Shown: positions 1 through 8,343, counted from the first letter of the stretch. The stretch: 64,000 bases of DNA from Carboxylicivirga caseinilyticus (GCA_025499705.1 JAFMVE010000031.1:1-64000), one strand, 5' to 3'. The notes: generated by a model from the letters alone, not told the origin. Numbers and translations: made by a program.

Positions 1-105
1 TCCCTTTTAGGGGAGGTTTGGTGGGGTATAATGAAAGTAAAGTTACAATTTGAAAGATTCCTTATTTGCAGAATCACTTTTTGGACACCCTCTTCTTATT
101 AATGC

Positions 106-474
106 TTATTCTTCTTTGTGAAGCCATAAAACGGCTGCATCTTCGGTAGAAAAATGTTCACGTTTAAGCCGGTTTGTTTTGGGCATCCATGAGTAAAGCA
201 TTGTGTATGCAGTAGCTTTAGGATCTTCAACAACAAATGCTGTACGAATGGTTTTTACATTCAAGGTCATCTTTTCAGCCAGATTTGATAATTTACTTAT
301 TTCTTCCAAATGCAGGAAAACATTGGCATCACGTAAGTCATATAATATCTTAACGTTAGCCGGTAAATTATCCAACTGAGAAAAGTCTTCCAAAAAACTC
401 ACCAGATCTTTAAAATAAATATCTTTCGTTGGTGTAACATGAAGTATGCCATCAATATATGCGTATGTAATCAT
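106..474 (-). CDS. Hypothetical protein, STAS/SpoIIAA-like fold (weak)
   Basis: A 122-residue soluble protein with no signal peptide or membrane segment. Its alternating pattern (an N-terminal strand pair with YAYIDGILHV, a helix, a strand around KILYDLRDAN near residues 43-52, then a helix and the strand TAFVVED) resembles the SpoIIAA-like/STAS proteins common in Bacteroidota, which often carry a short strand-DxR motif. That family assignment is an inference from the pattern only. The gene starts 8 bp after the stop of the upstream 169-residue gene, so the two are very likely cotranscribed and translated together. No catalytic residues can be recognised. A structure prediction would be the quickest test of the fold. 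Confidence 0.6.
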   Translation of the reverse strand: MITYAYIDGILHVTPTKDIYFKDLVSFLEDFSQLDNLPANVKILYDLRDANVFLHLEEISKLSNLAEKMTLNVKTIRTAFVVEDPKATAYTMLYSWMPKTNRLKREHFSTEDAAVLWLHKEE

Positions 475-482
475 TGCCCAAT

Positions 483-992
483 TTATCCTTTTTTATTAAG
501 CCAGATCTTAAATTCTGATGATGTTAAGATAGCATTTAGTATGTCAATAGTAGTTTGTCCGGGCAAATCTTTTAAAAATTTTTCAATATCCTGCTTCGAA
601 GTCTTTGAATCCGTAATTAAAGCTTTCAGTTTCTTCGATGCTGCTCCTGTCAGTTCATCTTCAAAAGGTAACCATACAAAACTTAAATTTTTATCATTGT
701 CTGTTTGATCGGTACTTAAATCACTAATTTCAAGTTCTTTTATGATGATGTTAAGAATGCTTTTACATTCGGTTTTAACGGGATCGGTTACACCTGATTC
801 ATCTCTAAGAACCCAACTATTGTATTCGTAATTGATTTTCTCAATAGTTTTAAGATGCGGTGAATTTATACCAAAACACGCTTCTATGACTAATGCTGTG
901 GCTTTTTTCCATGAATTAAGATCAAAGCTTTTTTGATCTATCAAAAGCAATTGTTCTTTAAGTAGTGATAGGTATGTTTCTTTACTCGCCAT
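483..992 (-). CDS. Hypothetical protein, 169 aa
   Basis: An unrecognised, soluble, mostly helical and acidic protein with no signal peptide and no transmembrane segment. The ATG is supported by a good Bacteroidota -7 box (TAAATTTG) ending 5 bases before it on this strand, so the mRNA may be nearly leaderless. It is the first gene of a two-gene leftward unit with the STAS-like 122-residue protein. Nothing in the sequence indicates a catalytic function; a regulatory or scaffold role is possible but not shown. Codon use is like that of its neighbours. Confidence 0.6.
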   Translation of the reverse strand: MASKETYLSLLKEQLLLIDQKSFDLNSWKKATALVIEACFGINSPHLKTIEKINYEYNSWVLRDESGVTDPVKTECKSILNIIIKELEISDLSTDQTDNDKNLSFVWLPFEDELTGAASKKLKALITDSKTSKQDIEKFLKDLPGQTTIDILNAILTSSEFKIWLNKKG

Positions 993-997
993 ATTAG

Positions 998-1005
998 CAA
1001 ATTTA
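998..1005 (-). promoter_or_regulatory. -7 promoter box for the two-gene unit
   Basis: On the minus strand this reads TAAATTTG, a perfect match to the Bacteroidota consensus TAnnTTTG. By analogy with the RNase P RNA promoter in this window, where the box ends 5 bases before the RNA, transcription would begin about one base before the ATG. No clear TTG -33 element is seen at the usual distance. Confidence 0.5.
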
Positions 1006-1010
1006 ATTTT

Positions 1011-1031
1011 TTTAGGTCTAGCTTACCTAAA
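1011..1031. repeat. Inverted repeat upstream of the hypothetical pair
   Basis: TTTAGGT and ACCTAAA form 7-base perfect arms separated by 7 bases. They lie where the -33 element of the leftward promoter should be, so this could be an operator for a dimeric regulator. No regulator gene is adjacent. Confidence 0.35.
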
Positions 1032-1267
1032 TTTAGTATTTATATATATGATGAGGAAATAAAATGGTTGATTGTTTTTGATAATATAAGCTATATTAGA
1101 GGTAATCATAAAGTTTAATAAGGTGAAAAGCTGGGTGAGTTAATGGTAAACTTGAGTGGTCTCGATCCTGAAATTACTATAAAATTGTTTATTTAGGAGA
1201 CTCATGCAACCGAAAAGAATATATAGTTCGACATAGTAAATCTGATTGTCTGGGTTCATCTGCTAAG

Positions 1268-1465
1268 TTGCTTTTGGAAGATGAAACAGTAAATGAAAAG
1301 GTTCTACCAATAAATATTGATGGAATTAAAATTGAAACTTGTTTTAATAGTGCAGATATTTATGGCGTAGCAGATGAACTAAGAAGTTTGGGTTTTGAAG
1401 TTAAACCGATGGGTTTACCTGTTACTCAGCGTCTGAAAGAGGGATGTGAACAACTGAATTTCTAA
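1268..1465 (+). CDS. Small hypothetical ORF lacking a good start; possible remnant
   Basis: The 65-residue reading uses a TTG start, but the same frame stays open upstream to about position 1172 with plausible coding sequence (including KIVYLGDSCNRKEY) and no ATG. A second frame just upstream has an ATG at 1143 and reads MVNLSGLDPEITIK before stopping at 1196. One explanation is a frameshifted gene whose 5' part lies in the other frame; another is an unusual start codon. The stop is followed immediately by a good hairpin terminator, which argues that the 3' end is that of a genuine transcription unit. The protein is not recognised. Confidence 0.4.
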   Translation: MLLEDETVNEKVLPINIDGIKIETCFNSADIYGVADELRSLGFEVKPMGLPVTQRLKEGCEQLNF

Positions 1466-1467
1466 GA

Positions 1468-1496
1468 AAAATGGCACTGAATGTCAGCACCATTTT
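1468..1496. terminator. Hairpin between small ORF and ornithine aminotransferase
   Basis: AAAATGG pairs with CCATTTT around an inner CTGA/TCAG stem with an ATG loop. It lies 3 bases after the stop of the small ORF and 25 bases from the end of the convergent aminotransferase gene, so it can serve both strands. Confidence 0.6.
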
Positions 1497-1520
1497 AAGA
1501 AAATTGTAACACGGAATTAT

Positions 1521-2744
1521 TTACTCAAATTGAGCAATTGTATTTTTAATGATAGCAATAGCTTCGCGCAGTTGCTCTTCATTAATAACTAATGGAGGTG
1601 CAAACCGAATAATATGTTCATGTGTTGGTTTTGCAATCAAACCATTTTCTTTCATAGCAACACACACATCCCAAGCTGTTTTACCATTTTTAGGTTTGAT
1701 TACAACAGCATTTAATAATCCTTTACCTCTAACCAACTCGATCATGTCGGATTGAATACTGCTCATTTCTTCACGGAAGATTTTGCCCAGTCGCTCTGCA
1801 TTTTCAGCCAATTTTTCATCTTTAATAACTTGTAAGGCTGCAATAGCTACTTTACATCCCAAGGGGTTTCCTCCGTAGGTTGAACCATGTTCACCAGGTT
1901 TAATTACCAACATAATATCATCGTCGGCAAGAACTGCTGAAACAGGAAATACTCCACCTGAAATGGCTTTACCAAGAATTAGAATGTCCGGACGTACATC
2001 TTCATGGTCACATGCCAGTAGTTTACCGGTTCTTGCTATTCCTGTTTGTACTTCATCAGCCATGAAAAGTACATTTTTTGCCTTACACATTTCGTAGGCT
2101 TTCTTCAGGTATCCACTATCTGGGACAAATACACCTGCTTCACCCTGAATAGGTTCAACCAAAAAACCTGCTACATTAGGATCTTCCAGTTCTTTAGCCA
2201 GAGCATCCAGATCATTGTATGGAACTGTAACAAAACCTGGAGTGTACGGACCAAATCCCTTGTAAGAATCTGGATCAGTTGACATGGATATAATAGTAAT
2301 GGTGCGTCCGTGGAAATTGTTGGCACATACTATTATTTTAGCCTGATTTTCAGGAATACCTTTTTTGTCGTAAGCCCATTTTCTGCAGAGTTTCAGTGCT
2401 GTCTCATCTGCTTCGGCACCTGTATTCATGGGTAATACCTTGTCATATCCAAAATAGTTGGTGATATACTCTTCAAACTCGCCTAAAACACTACTGTAGA
2501 AGGCTCGTGATGTTAGAGTTAAAGACTGTGCCTGATCAGTAAGTGCTTTAATGATTTTTGGGTGACAGTGTCCCTGGTTTACTGCAGAATACGCTGACAG
2601 AAAATCGAAATATCTTTTCCCTTCTACATCCCAAACAAATACACCTTCACCTTTTTCAAGCACAACGGGAAGTGGATGATAGTTATGTGCGCCATATTTG
2701 TCCTCCCTTTTGATATAGTCTGCAGGAGTCATGTTATTGGTCAT
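1521..2744 (-). CDS. rocD: Ornithine--oxo-acid aminotransferase
   Basis: A class III PLP-dependent aminotransferase that converts ornithine and 2-oxoglutarate to glutamate semialdehyde and glutamate, linking arginine/ornithine to proline and glutamate metabolism in the cytoplasm. The 407-residue length is normal for the family. Visible motifs include [13 protein letters not shown] near the N terminus (typical of ornithine aminotransferases), [17 protein letters not shown], the cofactor-contacting [13 protein letters not shown], and the Schiff-base lysine in [15 protein letters not shown] (about Lys259), followed by [15 protein letters not shown]. The gene is monocistronic, with a strong promoter 40 bases upstream and a hairpin downstream. 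Confidence in family and substrate class is high. Confidence 0.95.
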   Translation of the reverse strand: MTNNMTPADYIKREDKYGAHNYHPLPVVLEKGEGVFVWDVEGKRYFDFLSAYSAVNQGHCHPKIIKALTDQAQSLTLTSRAFYSSVLGEFEEYITNYFGYDKVLPMNTGAEADETALKLCRKWAYDKKGIPENQAKIIVCANNFHGRTITIISMSTDPDSYKGFGPYTPGFVTVPYNDLDALAKELEDPNVAGFLVEPIQGEAGVFVPDSGYLKKAYEMCKAKNVLFMADEVQTGIARTGKLLACDHEDVRPDILILGKAISGGVFPVSAVLADDDIMLVIKPGEHGSTYGGNPLGCKVAIAALQVIKDEKLAENAERLGKIFREEMSSIQSDMIELVRGKGLLNAVVIKPKNGKTAWDVCVAMKENGLIAKPTHEHIIRFAPPLVINEEQLREAIAIIKNTIAQFE

Positions 2745-2788
2745 AATCTTAGATTTTAATTCAGTTTAACTTCTTCTTAGGTAGGTAA

Positions 2789-2817
2789 CAAATATAAATT
2801 ATTAGCCGAATATTCAA
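2789..2817 (-). promoter_or_regulatory. Promoter of ornithine aminotransferase gene
   Basis: On the minus strand: TTG, an 18-base spacer, then a perfect TATATTTG. The predicted start of transcription near 2784 gives a leader of about 40 bases. It is one of the clearest Bacteroidota promoters in the window. Confidence 0.65.
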
Positions 2818-3037
2818 TGCTTTAAAAAACTGAGTTTTATCACTTATAGCTGTCTGTTTGCTAACTTTATTTTTTATTGAATGTTATAAAGGTGAGATAT
2901 AAGATTTTGATGTAACATAGTTTTGATAAGCCACACATTTATTTTTGAAAATAAAATTGAATCATAAAGATTGTTGCAATTATCCTCTACCTTCAAACTA
3001 TTAATTACATTTATGCGATAAAAATTTATTATTCAAG

Positions 3038-3736
3038 ATGATTCTTCAGGGAACACTGGTAAATATAGTAGCGGTACTCATTGGAAGTACGATTGGGATG
3101 GTCGTAGGATCAAGATTACCACAACGAGTTGTGAAAAGTGTTTTTCAGGCAATAGGTCTTTTTACCATCGTAATTGGTATTGTCATGGCATTAAAAGGAT
3201 CTGAAATGCTGGTGATCGTTTTTAGTCTGATAATCGGAACAATAATTGGTGAACTGTTGCGAATAGATGAAAGCACAGAACGTATGTCGGCCAAAATAAA
3301 AAGAATTCTTAAGGTAGGGAATCCTCATTTTTCTGAAGGGCTGATTACCTCATTTCTACTTTTCTGTATGGGGGCAATGACAATACTTGGAGCTATAGAT
3401 GAAGGTTTGGGTAACGGCTCAGAAATTCTGTTTACAAAATCAATGATGGATGGATTTTCATCTATGGCCCTGGCTTCTGTAATGGGAGTAGGAGTGACAT
3501 TTTCAATTGTTCCCATGCTCATCTATCAGGGGGGAATTACATTATTGGCCTATTGGCTTGGAGATTTTATGGCTCAGCAAATAATTTCTGAACTAACTGC
3601 TGTTGGAGGTATTTTGCTAATTGGATTAGGAATTAATATATTAGAAATAAAACAACTGAAGATAATGAATATGTTACCTGCATTATTGCTGGTAATTTTA
3701 TTTACATGGATAAAAATTTCTTACTTTCCGAATTAA
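3038..3736 (+). CDS. DUF554 family membrane protein
   Basis: A 232-residue integral membrane protein with about six to seven hydrophobic segments, starting with QGTLVNIVAVLIGSTIGMVV and a conserved central FLLFCMGAMTILGAIDEGLG stretch. These are hallmarks of the DUF554 (YdfK/YqgA-type) family, whose function is not established; a transport role is often suggested. The length matches the family. The gene ends 13 bp before the kinase-RapZ fusion gene and is probably cotranscribed with it. The start ATG follows an AT-rich leader without a strong Shine-Dalgarno sequence, which is normal in this phylum. Confidence 0.85.
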   Translation: MILQGTLVNIVAVLIGSTIGMVVGSRLPQRVVKSVFQAIGLFTIVIGIVMALKGSEMLVIVFSLIIGTIIGELLRIDESTERMSAKIKRILKVGNPHFSEGLITSFLLFCMGAMTILGAIDEGLGNGSEILFTKSMMDGFSSMALASVMGVGVTFSIVPMLIYQGGITLLAYWLGDFMAQQIISELTAVGGILLIGLGINILEIKQLKIMNMLPALLLVILFTWIKISYFPN

Positions 3737-3749
3737 AGAAAAAAGCAAC

Positions 3750-5186
3750 GTGGAGAAAAATACAAAGCTCTTATTAATTGATATGTTTGAGAAATGGGCC
3801 GGAGAAGAGGCCCGTTCGTTTATTATGTTGCCACCATCCGGCTCTTATCGCGAGTATTACAGAATTTCAGGCAGGGAAAAATCTGCTATGGGCGTATATA
3901 ATTCTGATCAAAAAGAAAATATAGCGTTTATAGAGTTTTCTAATCATTTCCGTCAGCAAGGGCTTTCGGTACCTATGATTTATGGTCAGGATTTAAATCA
4001 TAATGTTTACCTGCAGGAGGATCTGGGTGATATTACACTTTATGCTTTTTTGCAGGGTATAAGAAAAGGTAATGATTTTCCGGAGGATTTAACGGCTTTT
4101 TATAAAAAGACTTTGAAGAGTTTAATTCGTTTTCAGATAGATGGAAATGATGGATTGGATTATGACAACTGTTACCCGCGCAAAGCATTTGATAAGCAGT
4201 CGATGCTTTGGGATTTACATTATTTCAAATATTACTTTTTAAAACTGGCCCGTATTCCTTTTGATGAACAATTGTTAGAGGATGATTATCATCACCTGAT
4301 AAAATTCCTGATGGAAGCAGATCAGGATTACTTTTTATATCGCGATTTTCAGTCGCGTAATGTTATGGTAGTGGATGATGAACCCTGGTTTATTGATTAT
4401 CAAGGGGGGCGAAAAGGAGCCCTTCAATACGATGTAGCTTCACTACTTTTTGATGCTAAGGCAGATATTCCAAATGAAGTCAGAAAAGAATTGTTCGACT
4501 TTTACATTGATGAATTAAGCAAGGTTAAAACTATTGATAAGGATTTATTCAAAAAGCATTATTACGGATATGTATTGATTCGTATCATGCAAGCAATGGG
4601 TGCTTATGGTTTCAGGGGATTTTACGAAAAGAAGGAGCATTTTCTGAAAAGTATTCCTTATGCTATTGAAAATCTAAAATATTTGCTATCAATTATTGAT
4701 TTTAAAGAAAAGATGCCGACGCTATTTGCGGCATTAACCAATGTGACCGAGTCGGAGGAATTAATTAATATCTCTCAGGATAAAGAAATGCTTACAGTCA
4801 GGGTTACCAGCTTTTCGTATAAAAGGGGAATTCCTGTTGATATTTCGGGTAATGGTGGTGGTTTTGTGTTTGATTGCAGAGCTATACATAATCCGGGCAG
4901 GTATCCTGAATATGCCGATAAGACAGGTAAAGATGAAGAAGTGATTGCCTTTTTCGGTAAAGAGCCAGAGATGGCAGCTTTTTTAAACGATGTTTATTCA
5001 ATAGTTGATAAATCTGTAGAGAAATATATCGCTCGTGGATTTAAACATTTAATGGTAAATTTTGGTTGTACAGGTGGACAACATCGATCAGTTTTTAGTG
5101 CTGAACAATTAAGTGCACATTTACTTAACAAATACAAGGTGAAAGTTGAGTTAAAGCACGTTGAACAGGATATGAAGCGTAAATAA
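3750..5186 (+). CDS. Amino-sugar kinase (AmgK-like) fused to RapZ C-terminal domain
   Basis: A 478-residue two-domain protein. Residues about 1-330 are an aminoglycoside-phosphotransferase fold kinase: PPSGSYREYYRI near residue 28, the catalytic loop YRDFQSRNVMV (Asp199) and the metal-binding IDYQGG (Asp216). These variant motifs resemble the cell-wall sugar kinase AmgK, which phosphorylates MurNAc or GlcNAc at C1, more than antibiotic kinases. Residues about 350-478 match the C-terminal domain of RapZ, including SFSYKRGIPVD, FDCRAIHNPGRYPEY and GCTGGQHRSV (439-448); the RapZ Walker-type N-terminal domain is absent. In Escherichia coli that C-terminal domain binds glucosamine-6-phosphate and small RNAs. 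A MurU-like nucleotidyltransferase gene follows downstream. GTG start 13 bp after DUF554. Fold assignments are strong; the substrate is inferred. Confidence 0.85.
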   Translation: MEKNTKLLLIDMFEKWAGEEARSFIMLPPSGSYREYYRISGREKSAMGVYNSDQKENIAFIEFSNHFRQQGLSVPMIYGQDLNHNVYLQEDLGDITLYAFLQGIRKGNDFPEDLTAFYKKTLKSLIRFQIDGNDGLDYDNCYPRKAFDKQSMLWDLHYFKYYFLKLARIPFDEQLLEDDYHHLIKFLMEADQDYFLYRDFQSRNVMVVDDEPWFIDYQGGRKGALQYDVASLLFDAKADIPNEVRKELFDFYIDELSKVKTIDKDLFKKHYYGYVLIRIMQAMGAYGFRGFYEKKEHFLKSIPYAIENLKYLLSIIDFKEKMPTLFAALTNVTESEELINISQDKEMLTVRVTSFSYKRGIPVDISGNGGGFVFDCRAIHNPGRYPEYADKTGKDEEVIAFFGKEPEMAAFLNDVYSIVDKSVEKYIARGFKHLMVNFGCTGGQHRSVFSAEQLSAHLLNKYKVKVELKHVEQDMKRK

Positions 5187-5194
5187 CCAAAAAA

Positions 5195-5335
5195 ATGTCT
5201 AAAACAAAGTGTAAGGATAAGAATGAACCTAATAAGGTCAAAGATTCTCACAAGTATCAATGTAAAAAATGTGGGGCCAGTTCAAAAAAAGAAGATAAAC
5301 TGTGTAAGCCCCGCAAAATAAAAGCAGATGCTTAA
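5195..5335 (+). CDS. Small zinc-ribbon-like protein, 46 aa
   Basis: A lysine-rich 46-residue protein starting at ATG 8 bases after the stop of the kinase-RapZ gene. It has Cys6, a CKKC knuckle (Cys23, Cys26) followed by GASS, and Cys37 in KLCKPRK, which is a plausible four-cysteine zinc site. The reading from MSKTKCKDK to RKIKADA is compact and in operon position, which supports it as real despite its size. I recall similar short CxxC proteins in other Bacteroidota but know no function. The basic character fits nucleic-acid binding; that is only an inference. Confidence 0.65.
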   Translation: MSKTKCKDKNEPNKVKDSHKYQCKKCGASSKKEDKLCKPRKIKADA

Positions 5336-5341
5336 TTTGTG

Positions 5342-5349
5342 TACCTTTG
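5342..5349 (+). promoter_or_regulatory. -7 promoter box before MurU-like gene
   Basis: TACCTTTG is a perfect match to TAnnTTTG, giving a predicted start near 5354 and a leader of about 45 bases. No TTG lies at the expected -33 distance. If active, it separates the nucleotidyltransferase-NhaA unit from the upstream kinase unit. Confidence 0.4.
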
Positions 5350-5398
5350 ATCAGTAAATTATTTTTATTGACATAGGTATTCAAAAAACAGATACTGC

Positions 5399-6112
5399 AT
5401 GAATGCGATGATTTTTGCTGCAGGTTTAGGAACACGCCTGCAGCCTTTAACAAATAATACGCCAAAGGCATTGGTTGATTTTAGAGGTAAGCCATTGTTG
5501 TGGCACGCTATAAGTAATGTAATTGATGCTGGTGCTGAGCGAATTATAGTAAATGTGCATCATTTTGGACAGCAGGTAATAGATTATCTAAATAGTAACC
5601 AATGGGAGGCGGAAATTATTATATCAGATGAATCAGAATTATTACTTGATACCGGTGGCGGTTTGGTAAAAGCTAAGTCGTTGTTTATACCTGAAAAGCC
5701 CGTTTTGATTCAAAATGCTGATATTTTACTTTCAACTAATATTAAAAAGTTTATACATTCGCATAATAAAGCAGGAAACAGCGCAAGCTTAATGGTGAAA
5801 AAGCGGGAGACATCACGTTATTTATTATTTGACGAAGGATTTAATTTATCTGGATGGGAGAATACAGTATCCGGAGAGGTTATTAAAGTAAATGATGTAA
5901 AGGTTAAACATAAATTAGGTTTTTGTGGTGTTCATCTGATAGAACCTGACCTTATTAAAGCTATGGGAGAGGAAAGACCATTCTCTATTGTGAAAGCATA
6001 CCTGAGTTTGGCTGATAAATATAAAATTGGTGGTTATCAAATAAGCGAGGGTGATAAATGGTTTGATGTAGGCACCGTTAATAAATTACATGAAGCAAAT
6101 TTAAAATTCTAA
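5399..6112 (+). CDS. MurU-like sugar-1-phosphate nucleotidyltransferase
   Basis: A 237-residue single-domain nucleotidyltransferase of the GT-A fold. The N-terminal signature AAGLGTRLQPLTNNTPKAL binds the nucleotide, and the LLDTGGGL and NADILLS motifs form the rest of the active site (Asp of NAD binds metal). The short length, without a left-handed beta-helix domain, is typical of MurU, which makes UDP-MurNAc from MurNAc-1-phosphate during peptidoglycan recycling, and of related mannose-1-phosphate guanylyltransferase-like proteins. The AmgK-like kinase just upstream supports the MurU interpretation; MurU and AmgK are known in Pseudomonas and in Tannerella, a Bacteroidota. The stop is 2 bases from the NhaA start. 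Exact sugar and nucleotide are inferred. Confidence 0.8.
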   Translation: MNAMIFAAGLGTRLQPLTNNTPKALVDFRGKPLLWHAISNVIDAGAERIIVNVHHFGQQVIDYLNSNQWEAEIIISDESELLLDTGGGLVKAKSLFIPEKPVLIQNADILLSTNIKKFIHSHNKAGNSASLMVKKRETSRYLLFDEGFNLSGWENTVSGEVIKVNDVKVKHKLGFCGVHLIEPDLIKAMGEERPFSIVKAYLSLADKYKIGGYQISEGDKWFDVGTVNKLHEANLKF

Positions 6113-6114
6113 TC

Positions 6115-7467
6115 ATGACGAATCAAGACTCGAAAACTAAGGCCAGTAATCCGTTTGAAGAATTTATTAGTTTTTTAACCAGTGGTAGTGCATTATTAAT
6201 GTTGGCTACATTTGCTGCAATTATTTGGGCTAACATAAGTCATGAGAGTTATGACCATTTTTGGCATAGTTTGTTTACTATCGAGTCAGAAATTTTTGAT
6301 ATACGTTTAGGACTTCAACATTGGGTTAATGATGGTCTTATGGCTATTTTCTTTTTTGTTGTTGGTCTTGAAATTAAACGCGAATTTCTTGCCGGAGAGC
6401 TAAGTTCATTAAAGCAGGCATCATTGCCGATATTTGCCGCTATAGGTGGAATGATTATACCCATTATTTTTTATTTTTCTTTTGGTTTTGAAGGTGGAGC
6501 TGCCGATGGCTGGGGTATTCCAATGGCTACTGATATAGCTTTCTCGCTCGGTGTTTTAGCTTTATTAGGTAAACGGGTTCCTTTAGCTCTAAAGGTTTTT
6601 TTAACTGCGTTAGCTATTGTAGATGATTTAGGTGCTGTGTTGGTTATTGCTATATTTTATGGTGGAGATCTTAACTGGACTTATTTGATGATTGCCGCCG
6701 GTCTTTTAATTATTTTGGTAATTGCAAATCTCAGAAATATACAGAATTTAAAGTTATACACTTTTGTAGGATTCATCATTTGGTACTTTTTCCTAATGTC
6801 AGGAGTTGATGGCCCAGGTTCAGGAATTCACTGTACGATTGCAGGTGTGTTAATTGCCTTTACTATTCCGGCACGTCCAAAGGTAAAGGTGGATGAATTT
6901 GTTTCTAGAATTAGTTCTGGTTTGCAACGTTTTTCCAATACTGAAAGGAGTTCTAATTATCGGGTGTTGACTGATGAACAGTTATATGCTATTAATGATG
7001 TTGATTATAGTGTAAATAAGGTACAAAGCCCATTGCAACGTTTAGAGCATCAGTTTCATGGATTTATAGGAGTTTTTGTTTTGCCAGTTTTTGCCTTATC
7101 TAATGCGGGTGTGAGTTTGTTTACTCATGAGGGTGGAGAAGAGGTTTTTACTTCCTTATCGTTAGCGATTGCCTTTAGCCTGGTTTTTGGTAAAGCCATT
7201 GGTATAACACTTTTTTCATGGCTTGCTGTACGTTTAGGCTTTGCTGTAAAACCTAAGAGTTCATCTTGGTTGTCTTTTCTTGGATTAGCACTTTTAGGTG
7301 GTATTGGTTTTACCATGTCTATCTTTATAGCATCATTAGGGTTTAGTGATGCCCCGGGATTACTTAATCAGGCAAAAATTGGTATTTTTGTTGGTTCTAT
7401 AATTGCTGGGTTTGCCGGGTATTTTATTCTGAAAGTTTCGCTAAAGAAGGATGAAGAAAGAGTATAA
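6115..7467 (+). CDS. nhaA: Na+/H+ antiporter NhaA
   Basis: A 450-residue inner-membrane antiporter that exports Na+ (or Li+) in exchange for protons. About twelve hydrophobic segments are visible. Diagnostic motifs are FFFVVGLEIKREFLAGEL in the N-terminal half, GWGIPMATDIAFSLGVL (the Asp equivalent to E. coli Asp133) and ALAIVDDLGAVLVIAI, which carries the paired aspartates of the ion-binding site. A long hydrophilic loop around residues 265-310 is a common extension in Bacteroidota. The gene sits 2 bases after the MurU-like gene and is followed by a terminator, so they share a transcript; the functional link between them is not obvious. A second antiporter, NhaD, is encoded near the other end of the window. 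Confidence 0.95.
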   Translation: MTNQDSKTKASNPFEEFISFLTSGSALLMLATFAAIIWANISHESYDHFWHSLFTIESEIFDIRLGLQHWVNDGLMAIFFFVVGLEIKREFLAGELSSLKQASLPIFAAIGGMIIPIIFYFSFGFEGGAADGWGIPMATDIAFSLGVLALLGKRVPLALKVFLTALAIVDDLGAVLVIAIFYGGDLNWTYLMIAAGLLIILVIANLRNIQNLKLYTFVGFIIWYFFLMSGVDGPGSGIHCTIAGVLIAFTIPARPKVKVDEFVSRISSGLQRFSNTERSSNYRVLTDEQLYAINDVDYSVNKVQSPLQRLEHQFHGFIGVFVLPVFALSNAGVSLFTHEGGEEVFTSLSLAIAFSLVFGKAIGITLFSWLAVRLGFAVKPKSSSWLSFLGLALLGGIGFTMSIFIASLGFSDAPGLLNQAKIGIFVGSIIAGFAGYFILKVSLKKDEERV

Positions 7468-7495
7468 AACTTAAGAAATTATTTAAATACTGTTT

Positions 7496-7524
7496 AAGGG
7501 TGCTTTCATAAGTACCCTTTTTTT
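7496..7524 (+). terminator. Intrinsic terminator after nhaA
   Basis: AAGGGTGC and GTACCCTT form an 8-base stem with one mismatch and an 8-base loop, followed by seven T residues. It closes the MurU-NhaA unit and insulates the ABC exporter genes. Confidence 0.75.
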
Positions 7525-7557
7525 ATCTTTATAATCTAATGGTAAATCTTAACCCTA

Positions 7558-8337
7558 ATGAATGAATCTGTTATTGTACTAAAAGGATTACGAAAATCCT
7601 ATGGTAAAGGCTCCGAACGAAAAGAAGTTTTAAAAGGGATTGATCTCGAGATTAAAGGTGGTCAGATTATTGGATATATTGGTCCAAACGGTGCCGGTAA
7701 AAGCACAACTGTCAAAATTCTTTGTGGATTATTGAAGGATTTTGAAGGTGAAATTTTAGTTAATGGTCTTGATCTCAAGCAAAATGAGATGGAGATTAAG
7801 CGAAAAATAGGCTATGTTCCCGAGACTTCTGCTCTTTATGAAACACTTACGCCCAATGAATATCTTGGTTTACTGTCTACTCTATTTGAAATTCCTGAAG
7901 ATAAAACAAAAGAAAGGATAGAAAGTCTTCTTAAGTTTTTTGGTATGTCGGAGCATGCCAATCAACGAATGGATTCCTTTTCAAAAGGAATGCGTCAGAA
8001 AATCTTAATTATAGCTGGTGTTATTAATAATCCTGAAATTCTTTTTCTGGATGAGCCACTGTCTGGACTGGATGCCAATTCTGTTATCCTGGTGAAAGAG
8101 ATGCTGACAAAGCTGGCTGCTCAGGGAAAAACCATTTTCTACAGTTCGCATTTAATGGATGTTGTAGAGAAAATTTCAGACCGCATTGTACTGATTAATG
8201 AAGGTGTAGTAATAGCCGACGGTACTTTTGAAGAGTTGAAGCTTGATAATTCTTCGTTGGAACAGGTTTTTGCCCGACTTACTGGTAGTACCGAAAATGT
8301 AGAAGAGACTAATGCATTATTCGAATCTCTTAATTAA
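7558..8337 (+). CDS. ABC transporter ATP-binding protein
   Basis: A 259-residue nucleotide-binding subunit of an ABC-2 type exporter. It has Walker A GPNGAGKSTT, the signature SKGMRQK, Walker B ILFLDEPLSGLD and the switch histidine in FYSSHLMDVVEK. The order and length are those of single-domain exporter ATPases of the CcmA/NatA group. The permease gene begins 6 bases after the stop, so the two subunits are co-expressed. The substrate cannot be read from the sequence; the group includes drug, lipid and sodium exporters. Confidence 0.93.
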   Translation: MNESVIVLKGLRKSYGKGSERKEVLKGIDLEIKGGQIIGYIGPNGAGKSTTVKILCGLLKDFEGEILVNGLDLKQNEMEIKRKIGYVPETSALYETLTPNEYLGLLSTLFEIPEDKTKERIESLLKFFGMSEHANQRMDSFSKGMRQKILIIAGVINNPEILFLDEPLSGLDANSVILVKEMLTKLAAQGKTIFYSSHLMDVVEKISDRIVLINEGVVIADGTFEELKLDNSSLEQVFARLTGSTENVEETNALFESLN

Positions 8338-8343
8338 ACAGCA

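Noticed and set aside
1-102. Open frame on the plus strand ending TAA at 100-102, with an ATG at 31
   Set aside because: Only about 34 codons are in the window, with no recognisable protein; it may be the tail of a gene outside but nothing supports it.
3750-5186. Aminoglycoside resistance enzyme
   Set aside because: The catalytic loop and DYQGG motif match AmgK-type sugar kinases, and the RapZ domain and MurU-like neighbour point to cell-wall sugars.
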